From: Pannonibacter carbonis
GTDB lineage: Bacteria > Pseudomonadota > Alphaproteobacteria > Rhizobiales > Stappiaceae
Assembly: GCF_003012935.1 (NCBI RefSeq)
Contig: NZ_PUDR01000004.1
Span: 248,001-312,000, forward strand
Reading direction: 5' to 3'
DNA: 64,000 bases
Shown here: piece after piece, positions 25,780 through 37,380 of the stretch
Numbering within the stretch: the stretch's first letter is position 1
Layout: each line of letters opens with the position of its first letter
Position numbers and translations under genes: made by a program
The notes under the pieces: model-generated
Databases searched by the model: none
Told to the model about the DNA's origin: nothing
The model's input: only the letters and a program-made list of their open reading frames with translations

Positions 25780-27108
25780 TCAGTTGGCGTTGGCCGCCTC
25801 GAACTCACGCAGCAGCACGTTGCCACGCTTGACCAGATCGTCCAGGGCGACTTCGGCGGTCTTGGCTCCGCTCAGGACCTGCTGGAACTCTTCGTCGATG
25901 ATGTCGCGGATCTGCACGTAGCTGCCGAAACGCAGGCCCTTGGAGTTGGCCGTCGGCTCGTTCAGCGTCATCTGCTTGATCGAAACGTCAGCACCCGGGT
26001 TCTTCTCGTAGAAGCCCTGCTGCTGGCTGAGGTCATAAGCAGCCTGGGTGATCGGCAGGTAGCCGGTGTCCTGGTGCCACTGAGCCTGCACTTCCGGGGA
26101 CGACAGGTAGGTGAAGAAGTTGGCTACGCCCTTGTACTCTTCGTCCTTCTTGCCCTGCAGCACCCAGAGGGTCGCGCCGCCGATGATCGAGTTCTGCGGC
26201 TTCACGTCAGCATAGTGCGGCAGCATCGTGATGCCGACTTCGAAGTCCTTCGCATTGGCCAGAACGCCAGCGCGCGAGGCGGAGGAGTTCATGTACATGG
26301 CGCATTCCTGCGAATAGAACTTCGGGGGAGCGTCATTGCCGCCACCCTTACCGCCGTACTGGAAGATACCGGCATCCTGCCAGGTCTTCAGGTTGTTCCA
26401 GTGCTTGGCAACCAGCGGGTTATTGTAGGTCAGCTCGGTCTTCAGGCCACCAAAACCGTTCTCGAGGGTGCCGATCTGCTGGTTATGCCAGGCCGAGAAA
26501 TTCTCGGTCTGAACCCAGGAAACCCAGCCCGTGGTGAAGCCGCACTTGGCTGCGCCGGATTCCATGATCTTCTTGGAGAAGGATTCCATCTCTTCCCAGG
26601 TCTTCGGCGGGGTGTTGGCGTCGAGACCAGCCTTGGTGAAGACGTCCTTGTTGTAATACAGGACGGGGGTCGAGGAGTTGAACGGCATGGAGAGCATGTT
26701 GCCCGCCGTGTCGGTGTAGTAGCCAACGACGGACGGCAGGAATGCCTTCGGGTCAAACGGCTCACCGGCGTTCGTCATCAGTTCATAGACCGGATAGACG
26801 GCGCCCTTGGCGGCCATCATGGTGCCGGTGCCGACTTCGAAAACCTGCACGATGTGCGGCTGCTGGCCGGCGCGGAAGGCGGCGATGGCAGCGGTCAGGG
26901 TCTCGGCATAGGTGCCCTTGAACACCGGAACGACCTTATAGTCGCTCTGGGTTTCATTGTACTTGGTCGCGACTGCTTCCAGCTTGGCGCCGAGTTCGCC
27001 ACCCATGGCGTGCCACCAGGTGATCTCGGTGGCGGCGAAAGCTGCGGTCGAAGTACCAGCCATTGCCGCTGCGGCGACGAGGCTGGTCAGAAGATGACGT
27101 TTAGCCAT
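25780..27108 (-). CDS. ugpB: sn-Glycerol-3-phosphate-binding periplasmic protein UgpB
   Basis: Periplasmic solute-binding protein of 442 residues with a Sec signal peptide ([25 protein letters not shown]). The mature sequence follows E. coli UgpB closely: [50 protein letters not shown], the pocket-lining [14 protein letters not shown] with both tryptophans, [13 protein letters not shown] and [10 protein letters not shown]. It should therefore bind glycerol-3-phosphate and probably glycerophosphodiesters. It is the first gene of the minus-strand operon, divergent from the second ugp operon. Two TTCATATGAA palindromes lie just upstream of its start, in the presumed promoter. Confidence 0.93.
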   Translation of the reverse strand: MAKRHLLTSLVAAAAMAGTSTAAFAATEITWWHAMGGELGAKLEAVATKYNETQSDYKVVPVFKGTYAETLTAAIAAFRAGQQPHIVQVFEVGTGTMMAAKGAVYPVYELMTNAGEPFDPKAFLPSVVGYYTDTAGNMLSMPFNSSTPVLYYNKDVFTKAGLDANTPPKTWEEMESFSKKIMESGAAKCGFTTGWVSWVQTENFSAWHNQQIGTLENGFGGLKTELTYNNPLVAKHWNNLKTWQDAGIFQYGGKGGGNDAPPKFYSQECAMYMNSSASRAGVLANAKDFEVGITMLPHYADVKPQNSIIGGATLWVLQGKKDEEYKGVANFFTYLSSPEVQAQWHQDTGYLPITQAAYDLSQQQGFYEKNPGADVSIKQMTLNEPTANSKGLRFGSYVQIRDIIDEEFQQVLSGAKTAEVALDDLVKRGNVLLREFEAANAN

Positions 27109-27216
27109 TGTGTTTCCTGCTCCCAGTTGGAGGCCGTCCGGCCCGGACAGCGCTTGGAACCGGGGAATCTAGCCAGTAAGCTGAAACCCCTGCTTGCCCC
27201 TGCGCTGCTTATTGTT

Positions 27217-27248
27217 TTCATATGAACTACACATGTCGTTCATATGAA
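27217..27248. promoter_or_regulatory. Paired TTCATATGAA palindromes in the ugp intergenic region
   Basis: Two perfect 10-bp palindromes, TTCATATGAA at 27217-27226 and 27239-27248, are centred 22 bp apart, that is two helical turns, so a protein could bind both on one DNA face. They lie 109-140 bp upstream of ugpB1. A third copy is at 27496-27505. They are probably operators for a repressor or activator of both operons; the protein is not in the window. Confidence 0.62.
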
Positions 27249-27292
27249 AGTTGTACGACAATTCGATGACGGCGACAATGCCCTTGCGGTCC

Positions 27293-27311
27293 GCGTTGCA
27301 TCATGCAACGC
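27293..27311. promoter_or_regulatory. 19-bp perfect palindrome in the ugp intergenic region
   Basis: GCGTTGCATCATGCAACGC has 9-bp arms around a single central base. Its odd length and position midway between the divergent operons suggest a second regulator, distinct from the TTCATATGAA sites. A related half-site (ATGCAACTG) occurs at about 27453. Confidence 0.55.
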
Positions 27312-27356
27312 AGCAAAACCAACGAATTCCCTGCATTCGCGCGGCGCGCACCAATA

Positions 27357-27383
27357 TATTCCAGAATATTCCATTGTATTCCA
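27357..27383 (+). repeat. Three TATTCCA direct repeats with 10-bp period
   Basis: TATTCCA occurs at 27357-27363, 27367-27373 and 27377-27383, exactly one helical turn apart, in a locally AT-rich stretch. Tandem sites with this spacing are typical of cooperatively binding activators. The position suggests control of the ugpB2 promoter. Confidence 0.5.
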
Positions 27384-27495
27384 CTGTCACAAACGTACAG
27401 CACACAATATGTAACGGCCCAATTGTAATGTCCTGAACATGGGGGCAATGCGTCATGCAACTGTCGCCAAAGTTTCGCGCGGGCGACATCATGAT

Positions 27496-27505
27496 TTCAT
27501 ATGAA
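27496..27505. promoter_or_regulatory. Third TTCATATGAA palindrome, near ugpB2
   Basis: An identical 10-bp palindrome in the extended context TTTCATATGAAA, 121 bp upstream of the ugpB2 ATG. With the pair near ugpB1 it could co-regulate or loop the two divergent promoters. Confidence 0.58.
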
Positions 27506-27625
27506 AACACTACCCAATGCCGGCCTGAACCGTCTGCTGACCCAATGCGGCAGATACAGGCTGCAGGCTCATTCGCGCATGCAATGCCCGACCATCCCGG
27601 GCCCGATCCACTCAAGGAGTGTCCC

Positions 27626-28936
27626 ATGTCTTTCCGCACCCTCGTTGCTGGCGCAGTCGCCGCAGCTGCCCTTCTCAGCGCCTCGGCGCCGGCCTTTGCC
27701 GCCACCCAGATTTCCTGGTGGCACGGCATGGGCGGCCGCAACGGCGAGATCATCAATGAACTGGCCACCAAGTTCAACGCAGCCCAGTCGGCATGCGCGC
27801 TGACCCCGGTTTCCAAGGGCACCTACGAGGAAGCCCTTGCTTCGGGCATCGCCGCCTTCCGCTCCGGCCAGCAGCCGAACATCCTGCAGGTGTTCGATGC
27901 CGGTGCCGCCACCATCATCAACGCCAAGGGCGCGACCGTTGCCGCCGAGGACCTGATCCGCGAAGCCGGCTACCCCTTCAAGGCCGAGGACTTCATCCAG
28001 GGCGTGCGTCATTTCTACGCCGACAAGGATGGCAAGTTCATCGGCATGCCGTTCAACTCGTCTGCTCCGATCATGTACTTCAACACCGAAGCCCTGAAGC
28101 AGGCCGGTGTCGAGGCGCCGAAGACCTGGGAAGAGTTCGAGACGATCGCTCCGAAGCTCAAGGCCGCCGGTTTTATCCCGCTCGTGCAGTCGCACCTGCC
28201 GTGGGAAATGGTCGAGAACTTCCATTCCCGCAACAACCTGCCGTTTGCCAACAACAACAACGGCTTTGACGGCGCTGAAGGCGCCAAGCTGACCGTCAAC
28301 TCCCCCGAACAGCGCAAGATGTTCGAGAAGCTGGTCGAGTGGAAACAGGCTGACCTGTTCGGCTTCTACGGTGCCGGCTGGAACGAGAACCAGAAGCCGT
28401 TCGAAGACGGCAAGGTTGCCCTGTGGATCGGCTCGTCGGGTTCCTTCGGCGGCCTGCAGAAGACAGCCACCATGCCGTTCGGCGCGACGTTCCTGCCCTA
28501 CTGGGAAGGCATCAAGGGCGCTGGCACCAACTCCTTCATCGGCGGCGCCGCCCTGTTCGCCATGGCCGGAAAGCCGGCTGAAGAGAACAAGTGCTCGGCG
28601 GATTTCTTCCAGTTCCTGACCTCGCCCGAGATCCAGTACTGGTACCACAAGACGTCGGGTTATGTGCCGATCACCTCGGCCGCCTATGAGCTGGCCAAGA
28701 AGGACGGCTACTACACCGAGACCCCGGCCGCCGAAGTCGGCATCCAGCAGCTGATGCTGCCGGGCGGCGAATGGTCCAAGGGCTACCGCCTCGGCTTCTA
28801 CCCGCAGATCCGCGACGTCATGAACCGCGAGTTCGGCAAGGTCTTCGCTGGCGAGATCAAGGTCGAAGACGCCTTCAAGACCATCGAAGAAGAAGCAAAC
28901 CAGATCCTCGCCCGCTTCGCCAAGACCGCCGGCTGA
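27626..28936 (+). CDS. UgpB-like periplasmic solute-binding protein, second system
   Basis: A 436-residue binding protein with signal peptide MSFRTLVAGAVAAAALLSASAPAFA. It shares the UgpB scaffold (TQISWWHGMGGRNGEII, FRSGQQPNILQVFDAG, MPFNSSAPIMYFN, NNNNGFDGAEG, QIRDVMNREF). The pocket region that reads [14 protein letters not shown] in UgpB1 is here SHLPWEMVENFHSR, losing the first tryptophan. The ligand is therefore probably related to, but not identical with, glycerol-3-phosphate. The ATG at 27626 has AAGGAGTGTCCC; the frame stays open 57 codons upstream through the operator region. It is the first gene of the plus-strand operon. Confidence 0.88.
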   Translation: MSFRTLVAGAVAAAALLSASAPAFAATQISWWHGMGGRNGEIINELATKFNAAQSACALTPVSKGTYEEALASGIAAFRSGQQPNILQVFDAGAATIINAKGATVAAEDLIREAGYPFKAEDFIQGVRHFYADKDGKFIGMPFNSSAPIMYFNTEALKQAGVEAPKTWEEFETIAPKLKAAGFIPLVQSHLPWEMVENFHSRNNLPFANNNNGFDGAEGAKLTVNSPEQRKMFEKLVEWKQADLFGFYGAGWNENQKPFEDGKVALWIGSSGSFGGLQKTATMPFGATFLPYWEGIKGAGTNSFIGGAALFAMAGKPAEENKCSADFFQFLTSPEIQYWYHKTSGYVPITSAAYELAKKDGYYTETPAAEVGIQQLMLPGGEWSKGYRLGFYPQIRDVMNREFGKVFAGEIKVEDAFKTIEEEANQILARFAKTAG

Positions 28937-28956
28937 TCTGATCCTGCCATTGAGAC

Positions 28957-28981
28957 AACGGCCGGGCCATGCCCGGCCGTT
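28957..28981 (+). other. Intercistronic stem-loop between ugpB2 and ugpA2
   Basis: A perfect 11-bp stem AACGGCCGGGC / GCCCGGCCGTT with a 3-nt loop, lacking a proper T-run. It mirrors the stem-loop in operon 1 and probably lets the binding protein accumulate in excess over the permeases, by partial termination or mRNA protection. Confidence 0.7.
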
Positions 28982-29053
28982 CGTCCTATCGTCCGTCCTG
29001 CGTCCTGCCGGCCATGTAAGGCCGCGACGCCTGCCAGATCCGCGAGCCAGCCC

Positions 29054-29935
29054 ATGAAGCGCGCCCAGTTTTCCTCGCCGCTGCTGCCCTATTTCCTGCT
29101 CGCCCCGCAGCTGGCCATCATCTTCATCTTCTTCTACTGGCCGTCGGCCCAGGCGATCCAGTCCTCGTTCTACATCGAGGATCCCTTCGGCTTTGGCGCT
29201 ACCTTCGTCGGGCTCGAGAACTACACCACGGTGCTGGGCTCGTCCGAGTATCTGCGCATCGCCCAGTTCACGCTGGTGTTCACGCTGATCGTCACCTTCC
29301 TGTCGCTGTCCATCGCCCTTGTGCTGGCGGTGAAGGCAGACGCCGTGCTGACGGGCGCTTCCACCTATCGCAGCCTGCTGATGTGGGTCTATGCTATTGC
29401 CCCGCCGGTGGCCGGCCTGATGGGCATCATGTTCTTCGACCAGCACATCGGCCCGCTGGTGGATCTGGCCGCCCTGTTCGGCTGGGACATGCGTGTCGGC
29501 GTCAACTATTACGACACCGCCTTCGCCATGGTCGTGATCGCCGTCTGGAAGCAGATCCCGTATAATTTCATCTTCTTCTTGTCCGGGCTGCAGGCCATCC
29601 CGAAACATCTGCGCGAGGCGGCGGCCATCGACTGCCGCTCGGAATTGCGCCGCTTCTGGACCGTGACCCTGCCAATGCTTGCCCCCACGGCCTTCTTCCT
29701 CCTGATCATCAACATGACCTACGCCCTGTTCGACACGTTCGGCATCATCGACGTGGTCACCCGCAACGAGCCTGCCAACAATCCGCTGACGCTGGTCTAC
29801 AAGGTCTATCTCGACGGTTTCCGGTCCAACGACCTTGGTGGCTCGTCGGCGCAGTCGGTGATCCTGATGATCGTCGTGCTCGTGCTGACGATGGCCCAGT
29901 TCCGCTTCATCGAGCGGCGCGTGCATTACGGCTGA
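29054..29935 (+). CDS. Ugp-type ABC transporter permease (UgpA-like), second system
   Basis: Inner-membrane permease of 293 residues with six helices ([24 protein letters not shown] first) and EAA loop REAAAIDCRSELRRFWTVTLP (about 192-212). The loop has CRS where UgpA1 has GAG, an unusual loss of the conserved Gly. The expected partner at 29946 follows after a 10-nt gap. Downstream of UgpB2 and ahead of the nearly identical ugpC copy, it belongs to the second importer. Confidence 0.9.
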   Translation: MKRAQFSSPLLPYFLLAPQLAIIFIFFYWPSAQAIQSSFYIEDPFGFGATFVGLENYTTVLGSSEYLRIAQFTLVFTLIVTFLSLSIALVLAVKADAVLTGASTYRSLLMWVYAIAPPVAGLMGIMFFDQHIGPLVDLAALFGWDMRVGVNYYDTAFAMVVIAVWKQIPYNFIFFLSGLQAIPKHLREAAAIDCRSELRRFWTVTLPMLAPTAFFLLIINMTYALFDTFGIIDVVTRNEPANNPLTLVYKVYLDGFRSNDLGGSSAQSVILMIVVLVLTMAQFRFIERRVHYG

Positions 29936-29945
29936 GGAGAACACC

Positions 29946-30788
29946 ATGTCCCGGTTCAAGCCGCTCGATCACCTGATCCTCATGCTGGGCGCCTTCATCA
30001 TGATCGCCCCGGTGGTGATGGCCTTCCTGACCTCCACCCACTCCGCCGTCGCGATCCACCAGAACGGACTGATGCTGTCCCTGGGCGACGAGTTCCTGTC
30101 GACCTATGGCAAGGTGCTGACCCACAAGGGCGGGTTCACCGGCCAGGTCACCGGCATGACCATGCTGATGAACTCGCTGATCCTTGGCGTCGGCTTTGCC
30201 GTGGGCAAGATCATCCTGTCGATGCTTGCCGCCTACGCGCTGGTCTATTTCCGGCTGCCGCTGGCGAGCCTGTTCTTCTGGATCATCTTCACCACGCTGC
30301 TGCTGCCGCTCGAGGTGCGCATCCTGCCATCCTATGAGGTGGTTCAGGGGCTCGGCATGCTCAACAGCTATTCCGGCCTGATCGTGCCGCTGCTGGCCTC
30401 GGCCACCGGCACTTTCTATTTCCGCCAGTTCTTCCGCTCCGTGCCGGAGGAACTGGTCGAGGCCGCCCGCATCGATGGCGCCGGTCCCGTCCGGTTCTTC
30501 CTCGACATCCTGGTGCCGACCTCGCGCACGATGATCGCCGCGATCTTCATCATCATGTTCGTCTACGGCTGGAACCAGTACCTCTGGCCGACGCTGATGA
30601 CCAATGACGAGGGCTATTACACCCTGGTGCGCGGCATCAAGACGATCCTGCTCGCCTGGATCGGTTCCAACATCCCTGAGTACAACGAGGCCTTCGCCCT
30701 GACGATCCTGGCCATGCTGCCACCCGTGCTCATCGTGGTGGTGTTCCAGAGCTGGTTCATCAAGGGCCTGACCGAAAGCGACAAGTGA
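29946..30788 (+). CDS. Ugp-type ABC transporter permease (UgpE-like), second system
   Basis: A 280-residue permease with six predicted helices. The EAA loop EAARIDGAGPVRFFLDILVPT lies at about 174-194, and LPLEVRILPSYEVVQGLGMLN matches the same element in UgpE1. It forms the pore of the second importer with the permease at 29054. Ribosome binding site GAGGAGAACACC precedes the ATG. It ends nine nt before the second ugpC, and sequence identity to operon 1 begins abruptly at that ATG. Confidence 0.9.
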   Translation: MSRFKPLDHLILMLGAFIMIAPVVMAFLTSTHSAVAIHQNGLMLSLGDEFLSTYGKVLTHKGGFTGQVTGMTMLMNSLILGVGFAVGKIILSMLAAYALVYFRLPLASLFFWIIFTTLLLPLEVRILPSYEVVQGLGMLNSYSGLIVPLLASATGTFYFRQFFRSVPEELVEAARIDGAGPVRFFLDILVPTSRTMIAAIFIIMFVYGWNQYLWPTLMTNDEGYYTLVRGIKTILLAWIGSNIPEYNEAFALTILAMLPPVLIVVVFQSWFIKGLTESDK

Positions 30789-30797
30789 GCGACTGCG

Positions 30798-32030
<1,233 letters not shown>

Positions 32031-32052
32031 TGGCACGAGGGCAGCATCAGCA

Positions 32053-32079
32053 CAAATGAACGGTCAGCATTTTCATTTG
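32053..32079. promoter_or_regulatory. Inverted repeat upstream of the Na/Pi cotransporter-like gene
   Basis: CAAATGAA (32053-32060) and TTCATTTG (32072-32079) are perfect 8-bp arms with an 11-nt spacer. The half-site resembles the TTTCAT/ATGAAA halves of the ugp palindromes, so the same regulator is possible. The arms are too far apart for a compact terminator and there is no T-run. Confidence 0.45.
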
Positions 32080-32232
32080 CCGGCGTAATTCATCCGTGTG
32101 CGACATGCATCTGTCAGAACACGACATTTTCAATCACACTGCTTAACCTGGCCGCAATCCTGGCATAGTCGTCAGGCACGATGTGACGGTTTGATGACGT
32201 TCAGCGGTCTGGACGCGCACCGGAGGGCGATC

Positions 32233-33924
32233 ATGCACCCACTCCTGCTTCTGCTGCATCTGGCCGCGGCGGTCATGCTGCTTCTCTGGGCCGTGCGCAT
32301 GGTGCGCACCGGCATGGAGCGGGCCTATGGCGCGGCCCTGCGCGATGGCCTGCGCAAGGCCCAGGGCGGCGTGGCCGGCATGGCGCTGGCCGGGGCGGTG
32401 CTGGCGGTGCTGCTGCAGAGTTCCACCGCTGTTGGCCTGCTGGCCGCCGGGTTTGCCGCGACGGGTCTGCTGGGCGGCGCAGCGGGGCTTGCGGCACTGA
32501 TCGGTGCCGATGTCGGGTCGGCGCTGGTGGTGCGGATCCTGTCGATGGACCTGTCGGCTCTCATCCCGGTGCTGATCCTTGTTGGCTGCGTGCTGTTCCT
32601 GAAATTTGAAGGCCGGCAGCCGCGGCAGATCGGCCGCATCGTGCTGGGCATCGGCTTCGTGCTCCTGTCGCTGCAGATGATCGGCGAGGCGACTGCGCCG
32701 CTGCGGCAGAGCCAGGTGCTGCCGGCGGTGATCGGATATCTGCAAGGCGATGCCCTGACCGCCTTCGCGCTGATCGCCCTCCTGACCTTCGGGCTGCATT
32801 CGTCGGTCGCGATGATCCTGCTGCTGGCGACCCTGGCCGGTGCAGGTGTGCTGCCACTCGATGCTGCGCTGCCGATGGTGCTGGGGGCCAATCTGGGTGC
32901 CGGGTTCATCGCCGTCTGGCTGACCCGCGACATGGCGCCGGCGGCGCGCAGCATTCCGCTGGGCAATCTTCTTGTCCGGGCGCTGGCGGCGTTGGGCGGG
33001 CTGGTCCTGCTTGCCCTCGTTCCGGTCAGTCCGGACTGGCTGGGCGACGGCGGTGCGGCGCAACTGGTGAACGCGCATCTTGCATTCAACGGTCTGCTGG
33101 CGCTCGCAGCGCTTCCCTTCGTGCGCCCGGTGTACCGTCTTGCCGAACGGTTGCTGAGAGAAAAGCCAGTGCCGGAAGTGCTGGCCAGCCAGCGGCCGCA
33201 AAGCGCCCTCGACCGTTCGACGCTGGCGCTGCCGGGCCTTGCGCTGGCCTCTGCCAAGCGGGAACTGCTGTTGATGGGGGAAACCGTCGAGCAGATGTTC
33301 CGGCCCGTGATGGACCTGATGGCCGGAGCCGACGGCGCGCGCATCGGCGCCGTGCGCGACCTTGATACAGAGGTCAACCGCCGTCACCGCGACATCAAGC
33401 TATTCATTGCCGAGATGACCCGGGGCAAGCTGAGTGAGGACGAGGCGCGGCGAGGGCTGGAACTCACCGACGTCGCCATCAACATGGAGCACATCGGCGA
33501 CATCATCGCCAAGACCCTGCTGCCGCTTGCCGACGAGAAGAACCGCCTGCGCCTGAGTTTCTCCGATGAAGGCTGGGCCGAGATGCTGCGGCTGCATGCC
33601 CGGGTTCTGGCCAATCTGCAGATGGCGATGAATGTGCTGATTTCCGGCGACATCCAGTCGGCGCAACAGTTGATGCGCGAGAAGGAGGCCATGCGCCAGC
33701 TCGAGCGCGACAGCCATGCCCGGCACCTGAAGCGGCTTCAGACCGGCAACGCCGACAGCATTGCCACGTCGAACATGCATCTGGAGGTCGTGCGGGCGTT
33801 CAAGGAAATCAATTCCCTGCTGGTGACCGTGGCGCACCCGATCCTTGAAGAGCAGGGGCTGATGCTGAAGAGCAGACTGGCGGAACCCGGCCAGGATCAA
33901 GGAGAGGCGCTGCGCCTTGCCTGA
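32233..33924 (+). CDS. Na/Pi cotransporter family protein with PhoU-like domain
   Basis: A 563-residue membrane protein of the NptA/PhoU type. The N-terminal half has about eight helices with two Na/Pi repeats: AVLLQSSTAVGLLAAGFAAT near residue 60 and LLTFGLHSSVAMILLLATL near residue 190 carry the QSS/HSS phosphate-site motifs. A soluble C-terminal PhoU-like helical domain (about 330-555) includes DVAINMEHIGDIIAKTL. The gene has its own leader after the ugp terminator. The ATG at 32233 follows GGAGGGCGATC; an upstream in-frame ATG lacks a site. It probably moves phosphate or regulates its balance. Confidence 0.88.
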   Translation: MHPLLLLLHLAAAVMLLLWAVRMVRTGMERAYGAALRDGLRKAQGGVAGMALAGAVLAVLLQSSTAVGLLAAGFAATGLLGGAAGLAALIGADVGSALVVRILSMDLSALIPVLILVGCVLFLKFEGRQPRQIGRIVLGIGFVLLSLQMIGEATAPLRQSQVLPAVIGYLQGDALTAFALIALLTFGLHSSVAMILLLATLAGAGVLPLDAALPMVLGANLGAGFIAVWLTRDMAPAARSIPLGNLLVRALAALGGLVLLALVPVSPDWLGDGGAAQLVNAHLAFNGLLALAALPFVRPVYRLAERLLREKPVPEVLASQRPQSALDRSTLALPGLALASAKRELLLMGETVEQMFRPVMDLMAGADGARIGAVRDLDTEVNRRHRDIKLFIAEMTRGKLSEDEARRGLELTDVAINMEHIGDIIAKTLLPLADEKNRLRLSFSDEGWAEMLRLHARVLANLQMAMNVLISGDIQSAQQLMREKEAMRQLERDSHARHLKRLQTGNADSIATSNMHLEVVRAFKEINSLLVTVAHPILEEQGLMLKSRLAEPGQDQGEALRLA

Positions 33925-33951
33925 GGAGCGCGTAGCGCCGCAGGATGAGGG

Positions 33952-34305
33952 TCAGTCCGGCAGTCGGATGACGAACAGCTTGCGTGTCGTCTCGACGACC
34001 TCCCAGATGCCGGAAAAACCTGGCTTGATGATGAAGCTGTCGCCGGCCTTGAGGTCCCGGACAGCGCCGCTGGCGTCGGTCAGGCGCGAGTGGCCGCTGA
34101 GGATCGAGCAGAATTCCCATTCGTCATAGGATACGCGCCACGCCCCCGGCGTGGACTGCCAGACACCGGTGAACTGGCGGTCGTCGTCCCGCGTCTCGAC
34201 CAGCCACGTGGTGAACTGCGGCGAGCCCGACACGATCTTTTCCGGCGCCGGTGTGTCCGTTTCGGCGGTGAGGCGGTCAAGGTCAAAGGGAAGGAAGTGC
34301 TGCAT
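33952..34305 (-). CDS. Cupin domain protein (DUF861/cupin_3)
   Basis: A 117-residue single-cupin protein. GAWRVSYDEWEFCSILSGHSRLTDASG and LKAGDSFIIKPGFSGIWEVVETTRKLFVI follow the cupin_3 pattern seen in EutQ- and ureidoglycine-aminohydrolase-like proteins. The start at 34305 gives a compact domain. The frame remains open upstream through the tRNA gene and is not coding there. Function and ligand are unknown. It converges with the Na/Pi cotransporter gene, leaving 27 nt between the stops. Confidence 0.83.
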   Translation of the reverse strand: MQHFLPFDLDRLTAETDTPAPEKIVSGSPQFTTWLVETRDDDRQFTGVWQSTPGAWRVSYDEWEFCSILSGHSRLTDASGAVRDLKAGDSFIIKPGFSGIWEVVETTRKLFVIRLPD

Positions 34306-34512
34306 GGGTTTGTCCTGAACAGGTCGGCCGATTGATTTGCAACGCAGGGCCCAAAGGTTCAAACGAGCTCCGGACAGATGATCAAGGCGAACGTGCCGGG
34401 CGCCACTGCACTGCATCCACAAAACTCGGGCAACGCTACACGGGCATTCGAGGCCCCGCCAGACCAAAGGGACTGACGCGCGCCGGGACCGAGGCAAGAC
34501 CGGCAAAGGTCG

Positions 34513-34551
34513 GAAAAACCAAAAGGCAGGTTCGTTGCCGAACCTGCCTTT
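34513..34551 (-). terminator. Rho-independent terminator of the tRNA-Ala gene
   Basis: A perfect 12-bp stem (AAAGGCAGGTTC / GAACCTGCCTTT) with a 6-nt loop, followed on the minus strand by TGGTTTTT, a few bases after the encoded CCA. The rest of 34306-34512 holds nothing I can identify. Confidence 0.85.
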
Positions 34552-34555
34552 GAAG

Positions 34556-34631
<76 letters not shown>

Positions 34632-34675
34632 GTGTCTCTCGCGCCGGCTTGGGTACCGGCGTCTTGTGGAGCTGG

Positions 34676-34704
34676 CTTATAGAGGGGGTCTGCAGATTGA
34701 TCAA
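34676..34704 (-). promoter_or_regulatory. Sigma-70 promoter of tRNA-Ala
   Basis: Minus strand TTGATC (34704-34699), a 17-nt spacer and TATAAG (34681-34676), about 45 nt before the mature tRNA 5' end. Confidence 0.65.
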
Positions 34705-34778
34705 GAGCTTGTTGGAAGTTTTTTCCTCACAGCCCTGTGGACAATCCCGACCCCCTTAAACCAAGACCGGCTAACCGC

Positions 34779-35162
34779 TTAACGGTCTGTATCGTCGTCG
34801 ATTTCCAGCACGATGCCGGGAACGTCCTCGTCCTCTTCGTCCTCGACATCGATGAAGACGTCATCCACCGCATCGTCACCGATGTCGGCTTCGTCGTCTT
34901 CTTCGAGATCCGGCACGACATCGCCCTCGACCTCGGCGTCGGCCTCTTCCAGCGTGACCAGCTCAGGGGCCGCCAGATCGACCTCATCGTCCTCGTCCTC
35001 TTCCTGCACCACCACGCGGGCGGCCTTGGCGGCACGGGTGCTCGACACGATGTCAAACAGGGTGCCGCACTTCGGGCAGGTGATCGGGGTGCGGTTCAGG
35101 TCGTAATATTTGGCGCCGCAGCCAGGGCACAGACGCTTTGTACCGAGTTCAGGTTTTGCCAC
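34779..35162 (-). CDS. TIGR02300 (FYDLN acid) family protein
   Basis: A 127-residue protein with an N-terminal zinc-ribbon-like part: KRLCPGCGAKYYDLNRTP, then ITCPKCGTLFDI, giving two CxxC pairs. The remainder is extremely acidic (long runs of Asp and Glu to the C-terminus). The family is confined largely to alphaproteobacteria and has no assigned function. The conserved beginning AKPELGTKRLCPGCG requires a GTG start at 35162 with AAGGG upstream. It is divergent from aroA, its usual genomic neighbour in Hyphomicrobiales. Confidence 0.88.
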   Translation of the reverse strand: MAKPELGTKRLCPGCGAKYYDLNRTPITCPKCGTLFDIVSSTRAAKAARVVVQEEDEDDEVDLAAPELVTLEEADAEVEGDVVPDLEEDDEADIGDDAVDDVFIDVEDEEDEDVPGIVLEIDDDTDR

Positions 35163-35365
35163 CGTGCTTACCCTTTGTTCGAGCTTGAGGGGTGTCCAGA
35201 ATGCCCTCGTCGGAGTGGCGCGGCCCGTAACGCCGTCGCGCCCATCTGTCAAAGGCTAAATGATCGGTCACGTTCTCTGAAGCATTCTCAGTCGGCGTAC
35301 AAGCAAAAATTCGAGCTTCCCGCCTGCTGTTTGATGACGGACCGGAGCCCCCGTGATAGGAGTGA

Positions 35366-37380
<2,015 letters not shown>

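Noticed and set aside
27569-29959. A 796-codon open frame antisense to ugpB2-ugpA2
   Set aside because: It mirrors strongly biased codons of two well-supported genes, is rich in Gly/Asp/Arg/His, has no recognisable domain and lacks a good ribosome binding site. It is a shadow typical of GC-rich DNA.
32120-32145. A Pho box upstream of the Na/Pi cotransporter-like gene
   Set aside because: Only one CTGTCA half is present; the second half at 11-bp spacing does not match.
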